Assembly: GCF_000233695.2 (NCBI RefSeq)
Contig: NZ_CM001488.1
Span: 1,414,202 to 1,478,201 of the forward strand
Source of the DNA: Desulfobacter postgatei 2ac9
GTDB taxonomy: Bacteria > Desulfobacterota > Desulfobacteria > Desulfobacterales > Desulfobacteraceae
Reading direction: 5' to 3'
DNA: 64,000 bases
Of the stretch, positions 52,288 to 61,064 are shown in pieces. Made by a program: the position numbers and the translations under genes. Each line of letters starts with the position of its first letter. Positions within the stretch are counted from its first letter, which is position 1. The notes beneath the pieces are model-generated. The model worked only from the letters and a program-made list of their open reading frames with translations. It had not been told where the DNA came from and did no database searches.

Positions 52288-53613
52288 ATGGCTAAGCATG
52301 AAACTCCTTTCTTAGACGAGCTGGAAAACGGCCCGTGGCCTAGCTTTGTTTCTGACCTGAAACAGCAGGCAGAAGTCAGAGCCAAAAACGAAAAAGGCGT
52401 TGAATTCCAGATCCCCCAGGATTGTGTAGACGACCTTCTTGGTGTTGTAGAACTTTCTTACAAACATGGCCGGACCCACTGGAAACACGGCGGCATCGTT
52501 GGTGTATTCGGCTACGGCGGCGGCGTTATCGGCCGTTACTGCGATCAGCCCAAGCTGTTTCCCGGTGTAGAGCATTTCCACACCATGCGTGTAAACCAGC
52601 CTTGCGGTAAATACTATAGCACCGAGTATCTTAGACAATTGACTGAGCTGTGGGACTTCAGGGGCTCCGGAATTACCAATATGCACGGCGCCACCGGCGA
52701 CATCATTCTGCTGGGTACCACTACGCCCCAGCTGGAAGAGGTATTCTGGACACTGACCCATGATTTCAACCAGGATCTGGGCGGTTCCGGCTCCAACCTG
52801 AGAACCCCTGCCGACTGCCTTGGCCAGTCCAGGTGTGAATATTCCTGCTACGACACCAGCGCGCTTTGCCATTTCCTGACCAACGAATATCAGGATGAGC
52901 TGCATCGTCCGGCATTCCCCTACAAGTTTAAGTTTAAATTTGACGGCTGCCCCAACTGCTGTGTTGCTTCCATCGCACGTTCCGATATGTCCTTTATCGG
53001 TACCTGGAAAGACGACATCCGCATTGATCAGGACGCAGTCAACAAATATGTTGAAAACGATCCTGCATATCCTGCTAATGCCGGTGCCCACAAAGGTAAA
53101 GACTGGGGCCCCTTTAACATTCAAAAAGAAGTTGTCAGACTTTGCCCCACAGGCTGCATGAAGTTTGAGAACAAAACCCTGACCATTGACAATGCCAACT
53201 GCACCCGCTGCATGCATTGTATCAATGTTATGCCCAGAGCCCTGAAAATTGGTAAAGAAACCGGTCTCTCCATTCTCTGCGGTGCCAAGGCGCCTATCCT
53301 TGACGGTGCCCAGATGGGTTCATTGCTGGTTCCCTTTGTTGAAGTCAATGCCGACAATGATTACGAAGCAATTACCGAAATAATTGAAAATATCTGGGAT
53401 TGGTGGATGGAAGAAGGCAAGAACCGCGAACGTCTTGGTGAGCTGATCATGCGCCAGGGCTTCCAGAAACTTCTGGAAGTAACCGGCATCGAAGCGATGC
53501 CCCAGCATGTTGCCTACCCGAGAACCAACCCCTACATCTTCTGGAAAGAAGACGAAGTTCCGGGTGGCTGGGAACGTGACGTTGACGAATTCAGAAAACA
53601 TCACTTAAGATAA
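52288..53613 (+). CDS. dsrA: Dissimilatory sulfite reductase alpha subunit
   Basis: 441 residues. With DsrB it forms the alpha2beta2 enzyme that reduces sulfite, bound as a DsrC trisulfide, in the cytoplasm. The siroheme-[4Fe-4S] ligands are the C-x5-C in CLGQSRC and the C-x3-C in CPNCC. The inserted ferredoxin domain has LCPTGC and CTRCMHCINVMP. Length and order match bacterial-type DsrA. It is the first gene of dsrABD-dsrN and the marker of sulfate/sulfite respiration for this genome. Confidence 0.99.
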   Translation: MAKHETPFLDELENGPWPSFVSDLKQQAEVRAKNEKGVEFQIPQDCVDDLLGVVELSYKHGRTHWKHGGIVGVFGYGGGVIGRYCDQPKLFPGVEHFHTMRVNQPCGKYYSTEYLRQLTELWDFRGSGITNMHGATGDIILLGTTTPQLEEVFWTLTHDFNQDLGGSGSNLRTPADCLGQSRCEYSCYDTSALCHFLTNEYQDELHRPAFPYKFKFKFDGCPNCCVASIARSDMSFIGTWKDDIRIDQDAVNKYVENDPAYPANAGAHKGKDWGPFNIQKEVVRLCPTGCMKFENKTLTIDNANCTRCMHCINVMPRALKIGKETGLSILCGAKAPILDGAQMGSLLVPFVEVNADNDYEAITEIIENIWDWWMEEGKNRERLGELIMRQGFQKLLEVTGIEAMPQHVAYPRTNPYIFWKEDEVPGGWERDVDEFRKHHLR

Positions 53614-53628
53614 AAAGGGAGAATCATA

Positions 53629-54777
53629 ATGGCATTTATTTCAACAGGGTATGATCCCAAAAAACCGATGGAAAACAGAATCACCGACATCGGTCCCAGA
53701 GACTATAACGAATTTTATCCTCCTGTTATCGCAAACAACAAAGGCAAGTGGTCTCATCATGAAATTTTGGAACCCGGCGTACTGGTTCATGTTGCCGATT
53801 CCGGAGATGAAGTATACACCGTAAGAGTCGGCGGTTGCCGCCTGATGTCCACCACGCACATCAATGAAATCTGTGACATTGCAGACAAACATTGTGACGG
53901 GTATGTACGCTTCACCACTCGTAACAACATTGAGTTCATGGTTGACTCCAAAGACAAGGTAGAGCCCCTTAAAAACGATCTGGCTTCCAGAAAGTTCTCC
54001 GGCGGTTCCCATAAGTTCCCCATCGGCGGTACTGGTGCCGGCGTAACCAATATCGTTCACACCCAGGGCTGGATTCACTGCCATACCCCGGCCACCGATG
54101 CTTCCGGTACCGTAAAGGCTACCATGGATGCCCTGTTTGACGATTTCCAGCAGATGAGACTGCCGGCTCAGCTTCGTGTTTCCATGGCTTGCTGCCTGAA
54201 CATGTGTGGTGCGGTTCACTGCTCTGATATCGCCATCCTGGGTTACCACAGAAAACCGCCAATGCTTGACCATGAATACCTGGACAAGGTTTGCGAAATT
54301 CCTCTGGCCGTTGCTGCATGTCCCACCGCAGCCATTAAGCCCTCAAAAGTAAAACTGCCCAACGGTACTGAAGTAAAATCCGTTGAGGTTAAAAACGAAC
54401 GCTGCATGTACTGCGGTAACTGTTACACCATGTGTCCCTCCATGCCACTTGCCGACACCGAAGGTGACGGTATTGTTCTCATGGCTGGTGGTAAAGTATC
54501 CAACCGTATCTCCGAGCCGAAATTTTCCAAGGTTGTTGTGGCCTTCCTGCCCAATGAAATGCCCCGCTGGCCGTCCATGACCGACGCCATCAAAAAGATT
54601 GTTAACGCCTATTCAAACGGCGCGAACAAATACGAACGTCTGGGTGACTGGGCTGAGAGAATCGGATGGGAAAAATTCTTTAGTGCTTGTGAACTTGACT
54701 TCACCCACCACCTGATTGACGATTTCCGTCAGCAGGCTTACATGAGCTGGCGTCAGTCCACTCAGTTTAAATTCTAA
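53629..54777 (+). CDS. dsrB: Dissimilatory sulfite reductase beta subunit
   Basis: 382 residues. It has a sulfite reductase ferrodoxin half-domain, the siroheme-region cysteines ([12 protein letters not shown]) and a ferredoxin module ([13 protein letters not shown]). It partners DsrA, whose gene ends 15 bp before. The catalytic siroheme of the heterotetramer lies at the subunit interface. The ribosome site AAAGGGAG precedes the ATG. The C-terminal tail ([14 protein letters not shown]) is typical of the subunit. Confidence 0.99.
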   Translation: MAFISTGYDPKKPMENRITDIGPRDYNEFYPPVIANNKGKWSHHEILEPGVLVHVADSGDEVYTVRVGGCRLMSTTHINEICDIADKHCDGYVRFTTRNNIEFMVDSKDKVEPLKNDLASRKFSGGSHKFPIGGTGAGVTNIVHTQGWIHCHTPATDASGTVKATMDALFDDFQQMRLPAQLRVSMACCLNMCGAVHCSDIAILGYHRKPPMLDHEYLDKVCEIPLAVAACPTAAIKPSKVKLPNGTEVKSVEVKNERCMYCGNCYTMCPSMPLADTEGDGIVLMAGGKVSNRISEPKFSKVVVAFLPNEMPRWPSMTDAIKKIVNAYSNGANKYERLGDWAERIGWEKFFSACELDFTHHLIDDFRQQAYMSWRQSTQFKF

Positions 54778-54880
54778 TTTAAAAACTAATTTGGGTTTAA
54801 ACATTATTTAATATCGGATGGACCGGGGTGCATTTTGTTCTCCGGTTCATCCCTTTCAACCGAAAGGAAAGGAGTCTAAC

Positions 54881-55141
54881 ATGGCAAGCGATCTTTTGAA
54901 CGATAAAGAAGGAGCCGAAAAAGCCGTTATTGACTGGCTTCAGGGAAAGGCCGGCAGCAAAACCAAATTTTATATTAAAGACTTTTACAAGCTTTTCCCC
55001 GATGACAAACCCCGGGAAATCAAAAAAGTTGTTAACAAAATGGTTGAAAACGGCATTCTTGAATACTGGTCATCCGGATCCACCACTATGTACGGTCTGA
55101 AGGGTGCCGGTATCCAGCATTCTTCCGAAGGCGAAGAATAG
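54881..55141 (+). CDS. dsrD: DsrD, winged-helix allosteric activator of sulfite reductase
   Basis: 86 residues starting MASDLLNDKEGAEKAV. The start at 54881 is fixed by AAAGGAG; the frame is open further upstream without signal. The fold is a small winged helix (AVIDWLQGK, KFYIKDFYKLFPDDKPREIK, VVNKMVENGILEYWSSG). DsrD is characteristic of sulfate reducers and sulfur disproportionators and is absent from most sulfur oxidisers, so DsrAB here works in the reductive direction. It stimulates DsrAB activity. Confidence 0.97.
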   Translation: MASDLLNDKEGAEKAVIDWLQGKAGSKTKFYIKDFYKLFPDDKPREIKKVVNKMVENGILEYWSSGSTTMYGLKGAGIQHSSEGEE

Positions 55142-55161
55142 AGAATTTTTTCGCTTAATTC

Positions 55162-56604
55162 ATGACTGTCAGTAGGGAAAAAGTCCCTGGAGTTGTTATT
55201 GCCGGACTCAGGGGTGGTTCAGGCAAGACAATAATATCCCTTGGGATAACTGCCGCATGGAGAGCCCGGAATATAACGGTGGCTCCCTTTAAAAAGGGCC
55301 CTGACTATATTGACGCCGGCTGGCTATCACGGGCAGCCGGTCGCCCCTGCTATAATCTTGATACCTATCTGTGCGCCCAGTCGGTCGTACAAACCTCTTA
55401 TCTTACTCACTCCCAATCCTGCGATATTGCCATGGTTGAGGGCAACCGCGGCCTTTACGACGGCATTGATCTGGATGGGACCACCTCCACAAGCGAACTG
55501 GCCAAGCTGCTGGATCTGCCTGTGATACTGGTACTGGACTGCACCAAATCCACCCGTACCATGGCCGCTGTACTCATGGGCTGCATGCAGTTTGATCCGG
55601 ATATCAATATTTGCGGCGTTATCCTCAACCGTATGGCCGGAAAGCGCCATGAGGGAAAAGTTCGGGCAAATATTGAACACTTTTGCAATATTCCGGTTTT
55701 TGGCGCTCTGCCGAAGCTAAAGCAGGAAGATTTTCCCGAACGTCATATGGGGCTTGTCACTTCCGAAGAACACCAGGAAAGCGATACCTCTTTGGCCCGG
55801 GCCAGGCAGGTGGCCCTGGATAATATTGATGTTGATGAACTTTTCCGACGGATCACTTCGTTTAAGGGACAGGGTATGCCGCTTGTGGACAACGACCGGC
55901 AGGAATCGGTTCCTGCAATGAATACGGCAGAAAATAAAAAGCAGGCAACAGATATTTCCACTGTGACCATTGGCGTTGTTCGGGATTCCGCATTTCAGTT
56001 CTATTATCCTGATAATATTGAAGCCCTGGAAAATCTGGGTGCCGGGATTAAATTCATCAGTCCTTTATCCCAGTCCGATATTCCCGAAGTCGACGCCATC
56101 TACATGGGCGGCGGCTTTCCCGAAACCCACGCCACCCAGCTGTCTGCCAATCAGGTTTTCAGAGATAATTTAAAAGCGCTGTCCCGCAAAGGACTTCCCA
56201 TTTATGCCGAATGCGGTGGCCTGATATTCCTTGGCGAGAGTATTTGTCTTGATGATGTGGTTTACCCCATGACCGGTATCCTGCCCTTACGGTTTGGGCT
56301 TTCCAAACGGCCCCAGGGCCATGGCTACACGGAAGTTGAAGTGGTCAATGAAAATCCATTTTATGCCAAAGGAGAAGTGCTTCGCGGCCATGAATTCAGA
56401 TACTCCAAGGTGATTTCCATTGATTATGATGATAGTGCCATGGCATTTAAAATGACTAGGGGCAAGGGGATTATTGAAAAAAAGGACGGATTTTTTAAAG
56501 ACAATACCTTTGGCACCTATACCCACATCCATACCCTTGGTACCACCAGCTGGGCACCCTCTTTGATTGCTAAGGCCAGGCGCTTCAAAGCTTCACGTCA
56601 ATAA
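55162..56604 (+). CDS. dsrN: Siroheme amidase, CbiA/CobB family
   Basis: 480 residues. N-terminal ATP-dependent synthetase domain (AGLRGGSGKTIISLGITAAW, KKGPDYID) and C-terminal glutamine amidotransferase domain with nucleophile Cys in YAECGGLIFLG and His in RGHEFRYSKV. It resembles cobyrinate a,c-diamide synthase, but 20 bp behind dsrD the fitting job is amidation of siroheme, the cofactor of DsrAB. An alternative role in cobalamin synthesis cannot be excluded from the motif alone. Same strand and tight spacing imply one operon with dsrABD. Confidence 0.93.
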   Translation: MTVSREKVPGVVIAGLRGGSGKTIISLGITAAWRARNITVAPFKKGPDYIDAGWLSRAAGRPCYNLDTYLCAQSVVQTSYLTHSQSCDIAMVEGNRGLYDGIDLDGTTSTSELAKLLDLPVILVLDCTKSTRTMAAVLMGCMQFDPDINICGVILNRMAGKRHEGKVRANIEHFCNIPVFGALPKLKQEDFPERHMGLVTSEEHQESDTSLARARQVALDNIDVDELFRRITSFKGQGMPLVDNDRQESVPAMNTAENKKQATDISTVTIGVVRDSAFQFYYPDNIEALENLGAGIKFISPLSQSDIPEVDAIYMGGGFPETHATQLSANQVFRDNLKALSRKGLPIYAECGGLIFLGESICLDDVVYPMTGILPLRFGLSKRPQGHGYTEVEVVNENPFYAKGEVLRGHEFRYSKVISIDYDDSAMAFKMTRGKGIIEKKDGFFKDNTFGTYTHIHTLGTTSWAPSLIAKARRFKASRQ

Positions 56605-56696
56605 CCCATGATCCATATAATTACAGACCTATAAAATTCCTTACAACATGAAATTTTATATTGGGAGCACGAAAAATCCCATAAGATGAGAAAACG

Positions 56697-57524
56697 TTGA
56701 GTACAGGGGAGAAAATAGGAATTGTTGCGTTTGTCTTGGCAAGCGCCTTGTTTGTTTTGTGGGGACCGGTGTGGAGCATTTTTCCACTGGCGGGATTTAT
56801 TCTGGTGTGTCTGGCCGCTCCTTTTTTGACGGGATTCGGTTTTTTTTTGCCTGTTATCTGTCGGGGGTCCCGCAGCATTCGTTGTGTCTCTCTTACCTTT
56901 GACGACGGGCCTGACAGAACCACAACCCCTTTGGTTTTGACTCTCCTTGAAACTTACCAGGTGCCGGCCACGTTTTTTGTCACAGGAAAAAATGCCCGCA
57001 GGAATCCGGATCTCATTGCCCGAATTCTGGATCAGGGCCACACCATCGGCAACCATACCTATTCCCACGATCCTTTGATCATGCTCAAATCAGCTCAGCG
57101 CCTCAAAGAGGAGATCATTAAAACCCAGACGGTTCTTGCGGCCAATGGCATCCGGCCACTGGTTTTCCGGCCCCCGGCAGGTATCACCAACCCCAAATTG
57201 GGACCTGTTCTGGCAGAATTGGGATTAAGTGCTGTAAATTTTTCCTGCCGTGCCATGGATAAAGGCAACCGCAGGATATCCGGTATTGCGTCAAAAATTC
57301 TGCACCGGGTGAAACCCGGTGATATTATTTTGCTCCATGATTCAACGCCCTGGACTGAAAACCATGAGACACGGGATAACACAGTGCTCTTTTCGTTTTT
57401 AACCGAACTTGAGCGTCTATTGAATGGACTTAAAACCAGGAAACTGTCGGTCGTTCCGTTATCGGAGCTGATCGGGCAGGCGGTCATGGAGCAGTCCCTG
57501 CCTGAACGGCAGGGACTCCGGTAA
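56697..57524 (+). CDS. Membrane-anchored polysaccharide deacetylase (NodB domain)
   Basis: 275 residues. Two N-terminal membrane segments (IGIVAFVLASALFVLWGPVW and FPLAGFILVCLAAPFLTGFG) are followed by a NodB homology domain: TFDDGPD (metal Asp), HTIGNHTYSH (His-x3-His type), FRPPAG, and IILLHDS. It removes acetyl groups from an extracellular or cell-wall polysaccharide. Start TTG 56697 lacks a strong ribosome site, so an alternative start is possible. The AlgI/AlgJ-like acetylation genes lie 900 bp further on. Confidence 0.88.
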   Translation: MSTGEKIGIVAFVLASALFVLWGPVWSIFPLAGFILVCLAAPFLTGFGFFLPVICRGSRSIRCVSLTFDDGPDRTTTPLVLTLLETYQVPATFFVTGKNARRNPDLIARILDQGHTIGNHTYSHDPLIMLKSAQRLKEEIIKTQTVLAANGIRPLVFRPPAGITNPKLGPVLAELGLSAVNFSCRAMDKGNRRISGIASKILHRVKPGDIILLHDSTPWTENHETRDNTVLFSFLTELERLLNGLKTRKLSVVPLSELIGQAVMEQSLPERQGLR

Positions 57525-57782
57525 TTTAGATTAATTTGTCTTAAATCTCTTTACCGTTCAGGTAAATTTTAGGGATAATGGGGCTGTTTTTTTGCCCGAT
57601 ATTTTGATGGAGGCTTTGCTTTTTTATCTTTCGAGTTCTCGTTTTTCTTACACATACCATCAATCCGCCTCAGGTCAAGCACTTACTATCCCTGGGGAAA
57701 AGTTTGCAGTTTTATATGTGTTGCAAAGCTGATAATATAAATGTTAACTTGTCTTATGAAAATCAATCAAAGGAGGTCGCTT

Positions 57783-58204
57783 ATGAATTTTAAAGAATTG
57801 ACCCCGCAATCTATGTGTATTCATGCCGGAGCGTCGGTAAACGACTCCAGGGCTGTTGTTCAGCCGATTTATCAGACGTCGGCCTTCCGGTTTGATTCCA
57901 CCGGCCACGGGGCAGCTCTTTTTGCCGGGCGACAGGAAGGCTACATTTCAATGCATTTCTGGTACACAGGGGTATCAAAACCCTGGGAATCCGGATGGAA
58001 AAGCATGCGGAAAACGGCATGGCAATTGCCCGGTTCCTGGAAGCTCATCCCCAAATTGCCTGGGTTCGCTATCCGGGTCTGAAAAGTCATCCCCAGTATG
58101 ATCTTGGCCAGACGCAGCACAGTGGTCCGGGCGGGGTGATGGCATTTGAGCTTAAGGGCGGGTTTGAGGCCGGAGAGACGCTGCTTAATTCAGTGCCAAT
58201 ATGA
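57783..58204 (+). pseudogene. O-acetylhomoserine sulfhydrylase pseudogene (internally deleted)
   Basis: Good ribosome site AAAGGAGG and start [47 protein letters not shown], as in the PLP-dependent Cys/Met metabolism enzymes. Immediately after GYIS it switches, out of frame, to the C-terminal part: [55 protein letters not shown]. Some 200 central residues, including the PLP lysine, and the extreme C-terminus are gone. Confidence 0.88.
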
Positions 58205-58237
58205 ATGTTATCTCAAAGCTTTGAGATACCCTGGCCC

Positions 58238-58363
58238 AAAGTAAGTCAGGCGACCAATGAAATGAATGTCGGAAGCCATCAGGTAGAAACCAGTGCTGTG
58301 GAGCTGTCGAAACTTGCTGAACACCTGAACGAAATGGTTGGAAGATTTAAGATATCAACCTGA
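58238..58363 (+). pseudogene. Methyl-accepting chemotaxis protein C-terminal scrap
   Basis: The frame reads KVSQATNEMNVGSHQVETSA and VELSKLAEHLNEMVGRFKIS, the typical end of an MCP signalling coiled coil. It lies 34 bp after the sulfhydrylase remnant and has no start; another end of a deletion junction. Confidence 0.75.
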
Positions 58364-58420
58364 AAATTTGAGGTAAAACTCAATTATCTTATGAATGAGC
58401 TTTGCTTGCGGTAATGTCTT

Positions 58421-59335
58421 TTATAATATGGGACGGATATATGTCTTTAGAAAGTACTCAATGCCTGTTTTATTAAAGTGCATATGGTCGTAATAAAATT
58501 TTTTATCCTGCATGCACGATGCACAGTTGATGTAAAAGACCCCAGCTTCACGATCAGCAGTTTTCCTCAAGAACGCATCTACCTCAGGCAGGCCCGGAAA
58601 ATCGGGCATGAACAGTGGGAGCATGACATAGGTGATTGTGGCGCCATGGGTTTTCACCAGCCGATTAATGTCATCAACCACATGGCCGTAAGCGACAAAG
58701 TTGTTCTGATCATACTTTTTCAGATAATGTTTTTTTGCCTTCTCCATCTTTTCTTCATCGATTTTCTTAAGCGTACCTTCCGTGAGTCCGGGGGCTGCAT
58801 AGCGGGATATCTTTTGCCAGTCCGTGACCTTAATCATCTGCAGGTAGGAAGAGAGCCGGTCCAGGGGATAACGCTCCTTGATGAGCTTTAGGAAAATGAA
58901 CAGTTCAAAGGGCTCATCCCTGAGAAAGAAATCGTTGTGTTCATTGTTGATGGACGAATAGAAAATAAACGGGTCGACCAGGTAAATAACATGGTCTGTC
59001 GTATTTCCCTGATTCAGGAAAAAAGAGAGATGAACATCCATGGGCATCAGACCGCCGCCGCCCCCTTTGGAGAGGTTGGCAACCTTCCTGCCCAGGATTC
59101 TCTCCACCATTTCATGGTTTCCATCCCGGGAAAGCACGCGGCCCCTTGAGGTTCCCAGAAAGACGACCGGATAGTGTTCGTTTTCTCCAATGACCAGCAG
59201 GTTTGACTCGCTTTCGGCATATGACAGATGGATATCCCGGTGCCGCCCTGAAAAGCCATAGAGAAGGAGTGTGAGAATAAAAAGATTCAGCACCCCGAAT
59301 ATCACTAATTTTATAATAAAAAGTGTTCCGTTCAT
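58421..59335 (-). CDS. AlgJ/AlgX-like SGNH-fold acetylation protein
   Basis: 304 residues. N-terminal membrane segment (FIIKLVIFGVLNLFILTLLL), then a periplasmic domain. FLGTSRG resembles the nucleophile turn of SGNH hydrolases (GTSR-G type). YYDHMHFNKTG near the C-terminus resembles the Asp-x-x-His catalytic dyad. It is 12 bp behind an AlgI-like acyltransferase gene on the same strand. Together they should O-acetylate an exported polysaccharide: the AlgI-type protein moves acetyl across the membrane, this one transfers it. Confidence 0.8.
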   Translation of the reverse strand: MNGTLFIIKLVIFGVLNLFILTLLLYGFSGRHRDIHLSYAESESNLLVIGENEHYPVVFLGTSRGRVLSRDGNHEMVERILGRKVANLSKGGGGGLMPMDVHLSFFLNQGNTTDHVIYLVDPFIFYSSINNEHNDFFLRDEPFELFIFLKLIKERYPLDRLSSYLQMIKVTDWQKISRYAAPGLTEGTLKKIDEEKMEKAKKHYLKKYDQNNFVAYGHVVDDINRLVKTHGATITYVMLPLFMPDFPGLPEVDAFLRKTADREAGVFYINCASCMQDKKFYYDHMHFNKTGIEYFLKTYIRPIL

Positions 59336-59347
59336 TTTTTGCTTTTA

Positions 59348-60802
59348 TCAGAACTGAAAATAAATGAATTCCTGTTTTACGCCAAACACTCCCGAAATCA
59401 ATACAGACCAGAATGCAACCGTATAGATGGCCCAGCGGACCGTGAGTGGAAGATTTCCCACCAGTTCCTGGACCCATCCCCGACGTTCCCACATTTCTAC
59501 GCCAAAAAGCAACACAACCATAAAAAGCAGAGAAATAAATTGCGGGATGCCCACTACAGTGATCCCGGCCTGTTTTAAACCAAATCCGTCAATACCGATC
59601 AAAAACATTTTACGGATAATGGTAAATGCGTCCGACACCGAATTGGCCCGGAAAAAAATCCAGGCAAAAGAGATCATAGAGATCGTGATGGCCACCTGTA
59701 TCCCTTGATTCAGCCTGGAGGCCTTGCCCGTAAACAACCTGTCTGCCAGTCGCCTCTGGAAATGGCGTGTTGCGTTCTCCAAAATCAGTATAAAGCCATG
59801 CAAAGCGCCCCAGACGACAAATGTCCAGTTCGCCCCATGCCACAAACCGCTTATCAGAAAGGTAATAAAAATATTGTATCGCCACCGCCATATTGTCACT
59901 CTGTTTCCCCCTAACGGAACATATACATAATCCCGAAACCAGGTGGACAGGGAGATATGCCAGCGTTGCCAAAATTCGTGAAGAGACCTTGAAAAATAAG
60001 GATGCCTGAAGTTCTCCATCAGGTCATATCCTAAGACTTGAGCGCTGCCCCGGGCCATATCCGTATATCCTGAGAAATCACAGTAGATCTGGACGGTATA
60101 AAACAGGGTGGCGATAATGAGCGCAATGCCCTGATAATCCCCCACATGGTTGTAAACATGGTTAACATAGACGGCAAGATGGTCGGCAATGACCATTTTC
60201 TTGACAAGTCCCCAGAGTATGAGCCGTAACCCCTGGGTGACGTTCTGATAATCAAAGGCTCGGGGCTGTTTGAATTGGGGCATCAGGTCCCTGGCCCGGT
60301 TGATTGGACCTGAAAGCAACGGGGGAAAGAACGCCGTGAACAAGGCAAAAATATGTAGTTTGCGTTCCGCCGGAACTTTGTCGTTATAAACATCCAGAAT
60401 ATAGCCCAGGCCCTGGAATGTATAAAAGGAGATGCCCACCGGAAGGAGCAAGTCAAACATGGGAATATCCTGGTGGATATTCAGTGCCCCAAGCACACTG
60501 GCGGTTGATTTGTTGAAAAAGTTGAAATATTTGAACAAAAAAAGCGTTCCGATATTTAAGAAAACACCTGCCCACATATAAGGTTTTCTTTTGTTTTTCT
60601 GGGCGGTTGACATCAGGCGCCCTAGGGTATAATTGACCAGGGTTGATCCCATGAGAATAAAAATATATTCAATTTTTGCAAAGGAATAAAAAAAATAGCT
60701 TGATGATAAAAGCAAAACCCATCTGTACCGATGAGGGGTGAAATAGTAAAGTCCGATTAAAACAGGGAAAAAAATGGCGAATTGAAAGGAATTGAATAAC
60801 AC
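59348..60802 (-). CDS. MBOAT-family O-acyltransferase (AlgI-like)
   Basis: 484 residues, multi-spanning. It has the MBOAT signature: FFPPLLSGPINRARDLMPQF, YTDMARGSAQVLGYDLMENF, HEFWQRWHISLSTWFRDYVY, and the catalytic His in FLISGLWHGANWTFVVWGAL. It starts MLFNSFQFAIFFPVLIGLYY as usual for AlgI/DltB/PatA proteins. It provides the membrane step of polysaccharide O-acetylation, with the SGNH partner encoded next. It is read divergently from the beta-helix lipoprotein gene at 61065. Confidence 0.95.
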   Translation of the reverse strand: MLFNSFQFAIFFPVLIGLYYFTPHRYRWVLLLSSSYFFYSFAKIEYIFILMGSTLVNYTLGRLMSTAQKNKRKPYMWAGVFLNIGTLFLFKYFNFFNKSTASVLGALNIHQDIPMFDLLLPVGISFYTFQGLGYILDVYNDKVPAERKLHIFALFTAFFPPLLSGPINRARDLMPQFKQPRAFDYQNVTQGLRLILWGLVKKMVIADHLAVYVNHVYNHVGDYQGIALIIATLFYTVQIYCDFSGYTDMARGSAQVLGYDLMENFRHPYFSRSLHEFWQRWHISLSTWFRDYVYVPLGGNRVTIWRWRYNIFITFLISGLWHGANWTFVVWGALHGFILILENATRHFQRRLADRLFTGKASRLNQGIQVAITISMISFAWIFFRANSVSDAFTIIRKMFLIGIDGFGLKQAGITVVGIPQFISLLFMVVLLFGVEMWERRGWVQELVGNLPLTVRWAIYTVAFWSVLISGVFGVKQEFIYFQF

Positions 60803-61064
60803 GGTTGTCCCTAACGGGTGTTCATGTCAAATGGTCAATAAATAATTGCCGGGCCGTCTGTTTCCTTTGTTCTTTAACAACCCTGAAACCATTTTGCTTT
60901 TTTTTACGTACACTGGTGGACTATAAAGAGTCACATCGTCTGCGTCAATTGTAAAATTGACAACCACATCAATATACCGATATAATTTGCTTTGGTTCAT
61001 ATGATGACACGTCAACACGGATGACCCGTATAACAGATATCTACCTGAAAAGGCGAGCCTCTTG

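Noticed and set aside
57525-57782. SAM or T-box riboswitch ahead of the OAH sulfhydrylase remnant
   Set aside because: No recognisable conserved core or anti-terminator could be drawn in these 258 bases.
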